From positions 1-27,826 of the IMG/VR virus record IMGVR_UViG_3300030450_000059: 27,826 bases of DNA; one strand, 5' to 3'. Within the stretch, counting starts at the first letter, position 1. Each line of letters begins with the position of its first letter. The stretch is from a virus. Made by a program: the position numbers and the translations under genes. Positions 22,311 to 27,826 of this stretch are shown here, one piece after another. The notes below the pieces were generated by a model. It saw only the letters and a list, made by a program, of their open reading frames with translations, was not told where the DNA came from and did no database searches.

Positions 22311-23022
22311 TAACAGATACAGATTAAAGCCGCAAGAGATAGCGGTAATTGAAAAAATGAGGGAAACCGAAGCTAGAAACATTCTAGTTATCGGTGACCT
22401 TCATGAACCATTTTGCTTAGATGGTTATTTAGAATTTTGCATAGAGCAGTACGAAACCTACAATTGTAATCATGTAATTTACATTGGTGACTGCGTGGAT
22501 TCACACGGATTTTCATATCATGAGCCTGACCCTGATGGAATGTCAGCAGGGAATGAATTATCTTTAGCTATCAAGAAAATATCTAAATGGTATGAAGCAT
22601 TTCCACAAGCAGATGTATGTATTGGAAACCATGATAGAATGGCTAGTAGAAAAGCTATGACAGGTGGTATTCCCTCAGCGTGGATTAAATCTTACAATGA
22701 AGTATTAGGAACCCCTAATTGGAACTGGGTAGAATCAGTAGTATATGATGATGTACTCTATGAGCATGGGGAGGGCGGACAGGCACAGGCTAAAGCAAAG
22801 AATAATCTAATGTCAAGTGTTTGCGGTCATACACATACAGAAGCATACTGCAAATGGTTTGTTGGAAAGAGATATAGAATTTTTGGAATGCAGGTAGGTT
22901 GTGGTGTGGATTCATCTACTTATGCTGCTGCATACGCTAAAAACTTTAAAAGACAAGCTATTGGTTGTGCAGTAGTATTAAACAATGGAACACTACCTAT
23001 TAATCTTTTAATGCCTTTGTAA
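22294..23022 (+). CDS. Calcineurin-like metallophosphoesterase
   Basis: A 242-residue protein from ATG 22294 (a TTG at 22288 is possible but less likely). The metal-site signature is complete: GDLHEPF (34-40) with D35 and H37, GDCVDSHG (65-72) with D66 and D69, GNHDR (111-115) with N112 and H113, and GHTHTE (178-183) with H179 and H181, with a further EHGEGG in between. These six or so ligands bind two metals in phosphoesterases. Substrates could be nucleic acids, phosphoproteins or small phosphates. It lies at the end of the late/lysis block with no obvious nuclease partner, so the role is open. The start lies inside the holin-like gene and the stop shares a base with the next small ORF (TAATG). 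Confidence 0.85.
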   Translation: MQQRSNNRYRLKPQEIAVIEKMRETEARNILVIGDLHEPFCLDGYLEFCIEQYETYNCNHVIYIGDCVDSHGFSYHEPDPDGMSAGNELSLAIKKISKWYEAFPQADVCIGNHDRMASRKAMTGGIPSAWIKSYNEVLGTPNWNWVESVVYDDVLYEHGEGGQAQAKAKNNLMSSVCGHTHTEAYCKWFVGKRYRIFGMQVGCGVDSSTYAAAYAKNFKRQAIGCAVVLNNGTLPINLLMPL

Positions 23023-23102
23023 TGACCGAAAAACAAATAAATATACGCCTTTTCATTTTATATATGCTTATTATATTAGGGGTGCTAATATTCAATTTGT
23101 AA
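23022..23102 (+). CDS. Micro-protein with one transmembrane segment (26 residues)
   Basis: TAATG overlap with the phosphoesterase stop opens a 26-codon frame. The peptide has a short polar start (MTEKQIN) followed by FILYMLIILGVLIFNL, a single hydrophobic helix. It is the last gene of the late block before a C10 tract and the early control region. It may be a small lysis accessory. The coupling and clean hydrophobic segment support it; no family is recognisable. Confidence 0.4.
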   Translation: MTEKQINIRLFILYMLIILGVLIFNL

Positions 23103-23115
23103 CCCCCCCCCCTTA

Positions 23116-23133
23116 GCCTTTTTAGGCACTTTT
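23116..23133 (+). terminator. Weak terminator-like stem after the late block
   Basis: GCCT-TTTT-AGGC makes a 4-bp stem followed by ACTTTT. It is weak by itself but sits exactly where the late transcript should end, just after a run of ten C (23103-23112), an odd feature in a low-GC genome. Confidence 0.35.
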
Positions 23134-23154
23134 AAAACTTTTTAATGGTAATGT

Positions 23155-23185
23155 ACTAGACAAGCCCTAAAGTTGCTAATCTAGT
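23155..23185. promoter_or_regulatory. Inverted repeat ACTAGA/TCTAGT, possible operator
   Basis: ACTAGA (23155-23160) and its reverse complement TCTAGT (23180-23185) flank 19 bases. The centre-to-centre distance is about 25 bp, a little over two helical turns. The site lies upstream of the candidate early promoters in the only sizeable non-coding stretch of the genome. Short arms mean chance is possible. Confidence 0.25.
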
Positions 23186-23214
23186 CAAAACACTATTAAC
23201 ACTTAAATTGTTAA

Positions 23215-23263
23215 TAACTTTGTAAGTAATTATGTTAGTAATTGATTTTTATGTGTACTTTTG
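23215..23263 (+). promoter_or_regulatory. Candidate early promoter(s), TAnnTTTG type
   Basis: Two matches to the Bacteroidetes -7 element TAnnTTTG occur before the ATG at 23290: TAACTTTG (23215-23222) and TACTTTTG (23256-23263). The second is partly embedded in a GTAC-TTTT-GTAC inverted repeat. Neither has a convincing TTG at the usual -33 position. The 187-bp gap 23103-23289 is otherwise unexplained, and a promoter is expected here to drive the replication genes. It carries no TCTATTATATA motif, consistent with host-type early transcription. Confidence 0.45.
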
Positions 23264-23289
23264 TACCATATTAATCATTAAAAAATAAA

Positions 23290-23538
23290 ATGTATAAAAT
23301 AACAAACAAGATAAGCGGAAATACACACATTATGAATCAAGAAGAAAAAGATATATTTTTTTCTCACAGTAAAACTCAAATGTCAAACTGGGATAAGTAT
23401 GGAAAGCGTAATATGCTAGAAGATTATGACATTAAAGAAATAACCTATTTAGACAAAATTCCACTTTGGCTAATAACAGGCGGAATATTTATAGCAGCTA
23501 TTTGTTCTATGTTGCTTCACATACAATTAAACTACTAA
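23290..23538 (+). CDS. Small membrane protein, unknown function
   Basis: An 82-residue protein with a charged, Asn/Asp-rich N-terminal two thirds (ITNKISGNTHIMNQEEKDIF and DKYGKRNMLEDYDIKEITYL), then one transmembrane helix (IPLWLITGGIFIAAICSMLL, about 57-76) and a very short tail. Orientation is probably N-in by charge but uncertain. As the first gene after the putative early promoter it is probably expressed right after infection; host take-over or superinfection exclusion are possible roles for small early membrane proteins. No family recognised. Confidence 0.6.
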   Translation: MYKITNKISGNTHIMNQEEKDIFFSHSKTQMSNWDKYGKRNMLEDYDIKEITYLDKIPLWLITGGIFIAAICSMLLHIQLNY

Positions 23539-23540
23539 TT

Positions 23541-23906
23541 ATGGAATTGATTTGTCAAGATTTTCACTTTTATAACAATGGAGTGTATAAAAATATATCT
23601 AAATTTTCACCTGATGGATGGTTTACCGACCTAGAAAAAGTAGAGCCTAGCATTAGAATCTTTGGAACGCAAGATCAAATTAATGAAGCCTTAGACACTT
23701 ATATAAAGTTAACAGGACTTAATTTGAATGAATGTTTTGATTTTAAGGCAGAGCCAAAAGGTTCATATTGGTATGAGCATAGAAAACGTAGATATGGAGA
23801 GAATGAAGCTATAACGCAAAATAAGATAGTAGAAAACAAACTAAAAGAATATAAAGAAAGATATAATAAACTAAGTAATAATAAAGCATTAATAACAACG
23901 ATATGA
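23541..23906 (+). CDS. Hypothetical early protein
   Basis: A 121-residue protein from ATG 23541. An in-frame TTG at 23466 lies inside the preceding gene and is unlikely. The sequence has an aromatic-rich N-terminus (CQDFHFYNNGVYKN), a middle with VEPSIRIFGTQDQINEALDT, and a basic C-terminal helix (KLKEYKERYNKLSNN). No motif is diagnostic. It overlaps the downstream annealing-protein-like gene by 4 nt (ATGA) and is probably part of the replication/recombination operon. Confidence 0.55.
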   Translation: MELICQDFHFYNNGVYKNISKFSPDGWFTDLEKVEPSIRIFGTQDQINEALDTYIKLTGLNLNECFDFKAEPKGSYWYEHRKRRYGENEAITQNKIVENKLKEYKERYNKLSNNKALITTI

Positions 23907-24289
23907 AGACAGAAATTTTAAAAGAAAAATATATTAAGTACGAATTAACAAAAGATGATGTGTTTAAGCATCCTAAACACTACATAATAATAACTAGAAG
24001 CGGCATAGAGAAAATACAAGCAATAGAAAATATACATATTACTTACAATGTAATTAAATGTGAAACTAATTTTGCTGCTGTTCAAGCAACTGCAATTAAA
24101 AACGAAAACACAATACAAACATTTGGATCTGCACTTAAAGGTGAAACTTTTAAGGAGGGTAACACAAACAGTTGGTATGTAATGGAGATGGCAGAAAAAA
24201 GAGCTATGAGCAGGGCAGTATTAAAGCTTACAGGCTTTTATGAACTAGGAGTATTTGGAGAGGATGAGAGCGAAGAATTTAAAAAATAA
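23903..24289 (+). CDS. ERF/Sak-type single-strand annealing-like protein (putative)
   Basis: A 128-residue protein with an N-terminal HPKHYIIITRSGIEKIQAIE segment (about 23-42), a strand pair (IHITYNVIKCETNFAAVQAT) and a strongly patterned end: YVMEMAEKRAMSRAVLKLTG followed by FYELGVFGEDE. 'A-E-K-R-A-x-S-R-A-v-L-k-l' is reminiscent of the conserved helix in ERF/Rad52-like phage annealing proteins and related DNA-binding factors. An SSB gene follows 28 bp downstream, the usual partner. Annealing activity is inference; the family call is moderate. Confidence 0.5.
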   Translation: MKTEILKEKYIKYELTKDDVFKHPKHYIIITRSGIEKIQAIENIHITYNVIKCETNFAAVQATAIKNENTIQTFGSALKGETFKEGNTNSWYVMEMAEKRAMSRAVLKLTGFYELGVFGEDESEEFKK

Positions 24290-24317
24290 TCAATAATAAT
24301 AAATAAATAAAAAAACT

Positions 24318-24650
24318 ATGGAGGTAAAAGGAAAATTAATTAAGAAGTTACAAGCAGAAGCAGGAACAAGTCAATCAGGGAAGACTTGGGAAAGTCAAAC
24401 AATTTTAGTAGATACTGAAGAAAAATTTAATAATATAGTTGCAATTAAATGTTTTGGGGATAAGGTGAAGAAAATGAATAAGTTAAAAGAGGGGGATATG
24501 GTTTCTGTAAGCTGCAATGTTTATTCAAGGGAATACAATGGAAAGTATTACAATCAAATTGATGGTTGGTTCTTTGTAAATCAAAATGAAAATCTAACTG
24601 ATAACAGGTCTGAATTTGTAACAACAGATGATGACAATTTACCATTTTAA
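24318..24650 (+). CDS. Single-stranded DNA-binding protein, DUF3127-like
   Basis: A 110-residue OB-fold-like protein. It starts with KGKLIKKLQAEAGTSQSGKT, has strands QTILVDTEEKFNNIVAIKCF and GDMVSVSCNVYSREYNGKYY, then NQIDGWFF, and ends in an acidic tail with DDDNLPF (104-110). That ending matches the SSB C-terminal tip that recruits replication proteins. The central layout resembles the DUF3127 SSB-like family, which is mostly found in Bacteroidetes and supports the host call. It would coat single-stranded DNA during phage replication and recombination. Confidence 0.8.
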   Translation: MEVKGKLIKKLQAEAGTSQSGKTWESQTILVDTEEKFNNIVAIKCFGDKVKKMNKLKEGDMVSVSCNVYSREYNGKYYNQIDGWFFVNQNENLTDNRSEFVTTDDDNLPF

Positions 24651-24652
24651 TT

Positions 24653-25162
24653 ATGACTGAAGAAATAAATTTTAAAGCTATTTGCAACCTCACTACAAGG
24701 GTAATGGGGTTGCCTAATGGTTCTCTTTCTTTAAAAAGCAGAAAACGTAAATTACAGGCATGTAGGTCAGTAGCAGCATACATTGCTCTAACAGAAGAGG
24801 ATATAAACAGAAATATAATTGCTAGAACTTTAAATAGAGATAGAACAGCAACATATCATTATGAGAGAAGTCACGAAAAAAACTTTAAGCATTGTATTAT
24901 TTATAGAACTGCATTTGACAAGATTTATAAAGCGTATAAAGATGTTGATAGTGAAAAAGATATATTTGTAAACAAAAGACAAATGAAAAATCATTTATTA
25001 CAAAATGGTGTAACTGAATCTTTTAATTCTGATGTAATATTAGAAGTTAAAAGCGGTCAAATAATTTGCAACATTAATACATCTTATTTTGATTTTTCAA
25101 ATCAATTAGAAAATATTAAGTTTGCAATGGAGAATTATCACTACACAATTAAAATAATATAA
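24653..25162 (+). CDS. DnaA domain IV-like DNA-binding protein
   Basis: A 169-residue protein whose residues about 28-80 (SRKRKLQACRSVAAYIALTE, then INRNIIARTLNRDRTATYHY) resemble the C-terminal helix-turn-helix of DnaA: an arginine-led helix with 'R..aAyial', then 'i...l.RdrtT...y'. There is no AAA+ ATPase part, so it is not a full DnaA. It may bind origin-like sites and load host replication proteins, or regulate transcription. The C-terminal half is unknown. It lies between the SSB gene and a winged-helix replication protein, in line with initiation. I did not find a cluster of DnaA boxes nearby. Confidence 0.65.
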   Translation: MTEEINFKAICNLTTRVMGLPNGSLSLKSRKRKLQACRSVAAYIALTEEDINRNIIARTLNRDRTATYHYERSHEKNFKHCIIYRTAFDKIYKAYKDVDSEKDIFVNKRQMKNHLLQNGVTESFNSDVILEVKSGQIICNINTSYFDFSNQLENIKFAMENYHYTIKII

Positions 25163-25803
25163 TGGATAAACCTAATTATTATGCTATAATTCCTGCTAAC
25201 GTAAGATACAGCAAAAAGCTAACACCAAATGCTAAATTACTTTATGCAGAAATAACTGCTTTGTGTAATATGAATGGCAAATGCACGGCATCAACACAAT
25301 ACTTTTGTAAACTTTATGAAGTCAGTAGGGGGGCAATTCAAAACTGGTTAAAATTACTAGAAGATAATAATTACATTGAACGTGTACTCATATATAAACA
25401 GGGTAGTAAAGAAATAAAGACAAGGTACATCAAATTAAATGACAAGGGTAGTACACAAATCTACACAGATAATAATAATATAAATATAACTAATACTAAT
25501 CTTACAGATAGTAATAATAAGGAGCGTTTTAAAAAACCTATTTTAGATGAAGTTAAAAATTATTGTATATTAAGAAAAAATAATATAGATGCAGAAGCTT
25601 TTATAGATTTTTATGAATCTAAAAATTGGATGGTAGGTAAAAATAAAATGAAAGACTGGAAAGCTTGTATTAGAACTTGGGAACGTAGAGAAACAAAAAA
25701 GCCTACTATGAGTAAAATCCACCAACATTTACAAAAAAATATTAATGTAAAAGAAAAATTAAAAAAACAATTTGAAAATGAGAATAATAAAAACAATGGG
25801 TAA
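25162..25803 (+). CDS. Winged-helix replication initiator/DnaD-like protein
   Basis: A 213-residue protein. Residues 1-95 fit the replication-protein helix-turn-helix domain (HTH_36-like): YYAIIPANVRYSKKLTPNAK, LLYAEITALCNMNGKCTAST, YFCKLYEVSRGAIQNWLKLL and NNYIERVLI. A polar Asn/Thr linker follows (about 103-118), then a DnaD-like C-terminal segment (EAFIDFYESKNWMVGKNKMK, DWKACIRTWERR). Phages use this combination to open the origin and recruit host helicase. With no phage helicase or polymerase visible, this is the likely hub for taking over the host replisome. Confidence 0.75.
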   Translation: MDKPNYYAIIPANVRYSKKLTPNAKLLYAEITALCNMNGKCTASTQYFCKLYEVSRGAIQNWLKLLEDNNYIERVLIYKQGSKEIKTRYIKLNDKGSTQIYTDNNNINITNTNLTDSNNKERFKKPILDEVKNYCILRKNNIDAEAFIDFYESKNWMVGKNKMKDWKACIRTWERRETKKPTMSKIHQHLQKNINVKEKLKKQFENENNKNNG

Positions 25804-26146
25804 TGAAGATTTACTAATGTGTTCAGTTGATTTAGTAAGTAAAACATATATAGAGTTAGGACAAAACAACGTAGAAGAGGATACAATTTCTATAATGGCT
25901 CAAAGTCTAGCTAATGATTTAAAAAGAATTTATAAGAACTTTTATTTTGAAGATGCTGAAAATGCATTTAATTTAGGCGTAAGAAGCCCTATTACAAGCG
26001 ATTTTATACATTTAACAGTTCCTACATATATGAAATGGCTAAGAAAGCATCAGCAGCTTATATGGGATGCTAGAGCAAGAGTAGACAAAGGCGAAAACCC
26101 AAAGCAAGTTCCGCATTTTAGAGAAGAGCCAAAACTATTAAGATGA
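25778..26146 (+). CDS. Hypothetical replication-region protein (helicase-loader-like position)
   Basis: A protein of about 122 residues from ATG 25778; ATG 25796 is an alternative, and TTG 25772 is unlikely. It overlaps the initiator gene. Residues 10-110 are helical, with IMAQSLANDLKRIYKNFYFE and GVRSPITSDFIHLTVPTYMK, then WLRKHQQLIWDARARVDKG. The protein is small, lacks Walker motifs and is not a clear member of any family I know. Following a DnaD-like initiator, it may help load the helicase, like small phage accessory proteins, but that is only positional inference. Confidence 0.5.
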   Translation: MRIIKTMGNEDLLMCSVDLVSKTYIELGQNNVEEDTISIMAQSLANDLKRIYKNFYFEDAENAFNLGVRSPITSDFIHLTVPTYMKWLRKHQQLIWDARARVDKGENPKQVPHFREEPKLLR

Positions 26147-26205
26147 TAGGGTGGGTATTAATAACAGCCATTGCTATGTGGCTAATAAGACAAATAAGAC
26201 AATAA
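26143..26205 (+). CDS. Possible 20-residue membrane micro-protein
   Basis: An ATGA overlap with the previous stop opens a 20-codon frame that is almost entirely one hydrophobic helix (WVLITAIAMWLI) with a basic end (RQIRQ). It fills most of the gap before the HTH gene. The overlap and the hydrophobic/basic pattern favour a real peptide, but the length makes chance possible. Confidence 0.35.
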   Translation: MIGWVLITAIAMWLIRQIRQ

Positions 26206-26233
26206 AAACTAATATTAATTTAAAAAAAAGAAA

Positions 26234-26452
26234 ATGAAAACATTAACACAAAAAGAAAGAATTTTAAGACACTTAAATGACAAAGGATCAATTACATCAT
26301 TAGAAGCTATGAAGGAATACGGAATAATGAGATTAACTTCAAGAATTTGCGAATTAAAAAAGGAGGGGTTTTTAATTAGAAGTGAATTTGTCAGTAGTAA
26401 AAACAGATACAACGAGCCTGTTTCATTTAGTAAATATTCACTAATGAATTAA
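26234..26452 (+). CDS. Helix-turn-helix DNA-binding protein
   Basis: A 72-residue winged-helix-type protein. Helices KERILRHLNDKGSITSLEAM (about 7-26) and EYGIMRLTSRICELKKEGFL (about 28-47), followed by a wing-like hairpin with YNEPVSFSKYSL, give a clear 'iL.hL...GsIt..eA....gi.RL..RI..L...G' pattern. This family of short HTH proteins is common in phage early operons. It probably regulates phage transcription. It has an A-rich leader and its stop shares one base with the next start. Confidence 0.7.
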   Translation: MKTLTQKERILRHLNDKGSITSLEAMKEYGIMRLTSRICELKKEGFLIRSEFVSSKNRYNEPVSFSKYSLMN

Positions 26453-26856
26453 TGAAAACAATAAGTAAATTAAAAAAAGAATTAGACAAATGGTTTAGTC
26501 TTTTTATAAGGCTTAGAGATGCTGATGATTTAGGTTTTGTAAAGTGCTACACTTCAGGGCGTTACTATCACTACAAGAGCATTCATGCAGGACATTTTAT
26601 GTCTAGGAAATGCTTATCTACTAGGTGGTGCGAGATTAACGTACAACCACAGTCAATAGCGGATAATCTTTTTGCTCAGGGCAGACAGTATCAGTTCGGT
26701 ATAAATTTAGATGCACAATATGGAGAGGGAACTGCTGAAAGTTTACAAATTAAATCTAGGCAAATACAGAAGTTTTCTAGGGTAGATTATGAAGAAAAGA
26801 TAAGTTATTACAAGGAGGCTGTTAATAAATTAAAAAAAGAAAAGGGAATTGAGTAA
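26452..26856 (+). CDS. NinG-like (Rap) recombination protein, zinc ligands mostly lost
   Basis: A 134-residue protein with clear NinG/Rap-like blocks: LDKWFSLFIRLRD (11-23), an IHAGHFMSRKCLSTRW segment (44-59), NVQPQ (63-67) and a later GEGTAESL. Lambda NinG is a Holliday-junction endonuclease. From memory of the family, the blocks around 'KC.tCGk' and 'QC..CN' normally give four zinc cysteines. Here they read KCYTSGR (C32, S35) and QSIADN (S68, D71), so three of four are replaced. C54 and C60 lie elsewhere and might substitute only with rearrangement. The gene is otherwise intact, so a metal-independent or altered function is possible. Confidence 0.65.
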   Translation: MKTISKLKKELDKWFSLFIRLRDADDLGFVKCYTSGRYYHYKSIHAGHFMSRKCLSTRWCEINVQPQSIADNLFAQGRQYQFGINLDAQYGEGTAESLQIKSRQIQKFSRVDYEEKISYYKEAVNKLKKEKGIE

Positions 26857-26878
26857 ACATTTATTATAAATTTGGCGT

Positions 26879-27235
26879 ATGCACAAGCCAATATACGCAA
26901 ATGAAGAACACAAATCTATTTTAGATGTTTATATTACTATGTGCAAACAATTTGTAGAAGATGTTACAACCAAAACAAGATATAATAATTATTTAGAAGT
27001 TGTTGATGTAATTATGGAATATTCTAATAACTATGGGAAAGGAACACATGAAAACAACTTTTATGACTGGATAATGATAATTCCTATAAACCTATCAGTA
27101 GCAACAAATGGTTTCTTTGCAGGGATAGAAACTAAGACAAATGCAGCAGTAGTAAGAGCGTACAAGGTTGTATTAGAGGAGATGCTATATGAGGTTGTGG
27201 AAAAGCTAGATAAACTAGAACCTAAACATGACTGA
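26879..27235 (+). CDS. Hypothetical early protein
   Basis: A 118-residue helical protein. N-terminal HKPIYANEEHKSILDVYITM, a middle with YNNYLEVVDVIMEYSNN, then WIMIIPINLSVATNGFFAG and a C-terminal helix (MLYEVVEKLDKLEPKHD). The hydrophobic stretch near residues 64-80 is not long enough for a sure membrane helix. It overlaps the sigma-like gene by 8 nt, which suggests coupled expression. No family recognised. Confidence 0.55.
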   Translation: MHKPIYANEEHKSILDVYITMCKQFVEDVTTKTRYNNYLEVVDVIMEYSNNYGKGTHENNFYDWIMIIPINLSVATNGFFAGIETKTNAAVVRAYKVVLEEMLYEVVEKLDKLEPKHD

Positions 27236-27806
27236 TATATATTTAGAAATAGCTAAATTGACAGATAAGTTTAGAACAATGGCATATGGATTAACAACAG
27301 ATGAAAACAAAATAAATGAAGCGGTGCAGGAATTAATGCTTTATTTTATGCAAATGAATCCTGACATTTTAAAAGGGATATATGAAAAGGATGGAATTTT
27401 AGGAATAACAAGATATGGAGCAGTTGCATTAAGAAGAGCGTTAACAAGCACACGGAGTAATTTTTATTATAAGTTTGAGAAGTATTACACACATATTGAT
27501 AGCTCTATTTATACTCTTAGTTGTACTTATAATGATGATAATATATTTTTTGACAATAATGTTTCTAAAAGTTTACATAACATTCCGAATGAAGAAATAG
27601 ACAATACACAAATAGAAAGGCTAGAATTAATAGATAAGGAATTAGACAAGTTGGACTATTGGTATGATAGGGAATTATTTAAGCTATATTATTATGAGGG
27701 TAACACGTTAGATAGTTTAACAAAGAAAACAAGAATAAGCAGAAATAGTATATTTAGTACAATAGATAAGGTAAGGAATATATTAAAGAAAAATTTAAAT
27801 GAATAA
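27228..27806 (+). CDS. Sigma-factor-like HTH protein, complete copy
   Basis: A 192-residue protein. The N-terminal part (IAKLTDKFRTMAYGLTTDEN, ELMLYFMQMNPDILKG) resembles a helical region-2-like part. A polar middle (about 85-115) with NDDNIFFDNN follows, then DYWYDRELFKLYYYEGNTLD (about 145-164) and a region-4-like helix-turn-helix (SLTKKTRISRNSIFSTIDKV). Related proteins in flavobacterial phages have the same 'elfkLYy.eg.TL..La.kT.IsrnSif.Ti' end. It lacks obvious -10 recognition motifs, so it may be a divergent sigma or an anti-/co-sigma factor. It is the natural candidate to read the TCTATTATATA motif. Its 3' three quarters correspond to the fragment at 2-442. Confidence 0.6.
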   Translation: MTDIYLEIAKLTDKFRTMAYGLTTDENKINEAVQELMLYFMQMNPDILKGIYEKDGILGITRYGAVALRRALTSTRSNFYYKFEKYYTHIDSSIYTLSCTYNDDNIFFDNNVSKSLHNIPNEEIDNTQIERLELIDKELDKLDYWYDRELFKLYYYEGNTLDSLTKKTRISRNSIFSTIDKVRNILKKNLNE

Positions 27807-27826
27807 GTTTTTTGTTCCTACTGAAG
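27365..27826. repeat. Right copy of imperfect terminal repeat (genome closure)
   Basis: Matches 1-462 without gaps, at about 93% identity. The final 77 bases are identical to 386-462. Substitutions concentrate in the middle of the sigma-like gene. Removing one copy leaves a unit of about 27,364 bp with continuous gene order across the join. Confidence 0.9.
27799..27826 (+). CDS. Start of the Zn-ribbon protein gene, cut by the window end
   Basis: ATG 27799 opens the peptide MNKFFVPTE, identical to the start of the complete gene at 435-836, and then the window ends. This shows that the order sigma-like gene then Zn-ribbon gene is the same at both ends and supports circular closure. Confidence 0.85.

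Noticed and set aside
23060-23085. Sixth late motif at CTTATTATATTAGG
   Set aside because: Differs from the 11-base core and lies inside the 26-codon membrane ORF.
1-27826. Prophage/integrative element with attachment sites
   Set aside because: No integrase, repressor, host gene or direct att repeat is visible; the end repeat is explained by genome closure.
1-27826. CRISPR array, tRNA or rRNA genes
   Set aside because: No regularly spaced direct repeats and no cloverleaf-like or rRNA-like sequence seen by reading both strands.

Overview
The window looks like one complete genome-equivalent of a tailed double-stranded DNA phage infecting a member of the Bacteroidetes (probably Flavobacteriia). 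Host evidence: low GC; start codons preceded by A/T-rich leaders rather than Shine-Dalgarno sequences; a single-strand-binding protein resembling the DUF3127 family, which is mostly found in Bacteroidetes; and TAnnTTTG-type promoter elements. All credible genes lie on the + strand. There is no integrase, excisionase, repressor, tRNA or CRISPR array. The first 462 and last 462 bases are colinear without indels but differ at about 34 positions. The unit is therefore about 27,364 bp and closes into a circle (or a circularly permuted or redundant linear form), with two strain variants represented at the junction.

Reading around the circle, the early/middle block starts at an intergenic control region (about 23103-23289). 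It runs through an annealing-protein candidate, SSB, a DnaA domain-IV-like protein, a winged-helix replication initiator, an HTH protein, a degenerate NinG-like protein and a sigma region-4-like protein (27228-27806, repeated in part at 2-442). Past the junction it continues through a Zn-ribbon protein, DUF3310, a NinB/Orf-like protein and two DNA methyltransferase-like proteins (435-3096). I recognise no DNA polymerase, primase or helicase, so the phage probably recruits the host replisome.

The late block (3098-23102) opens with the small and large terminase genes. Next come tail genes: a frameshifted tail assembly chaperone, a terminator-like protein, a gp10-like protein, large tail proteins, a fibre and a tape measure. 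Head genes follow: XkdF-like protease, acidic scaffold candidate, major capsid protein, tail-tube candidate, three surface/decoration candidates, a portal with a C-terminal extension, and a connector. Lysis genes come last: small membrane proteins, a DUF5675 protein, a holin-like protein and a metallophosphoesterase. Terminase and portal are about 14 kb apart, and the tail genes precede the head genes, unlike the usual siphophage order.

Five intergenic copies of an identical 11-mer, TCTATTATATA, sit at the starts of late transcription units. One lies directly after a textbook terminator. They are the best candidate for a phage-specific late promoter, perhaps read with help from the phage sigma-like protein. 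Other points of interest are a terminase large subunit with no canonical start codon, a -1 slippery site (nine T) in the tail chaperone gene, a NinG homologue lacking three of its four presumed zinc ligands, and several overlapping micro-ORFs shorter than 60 codons.
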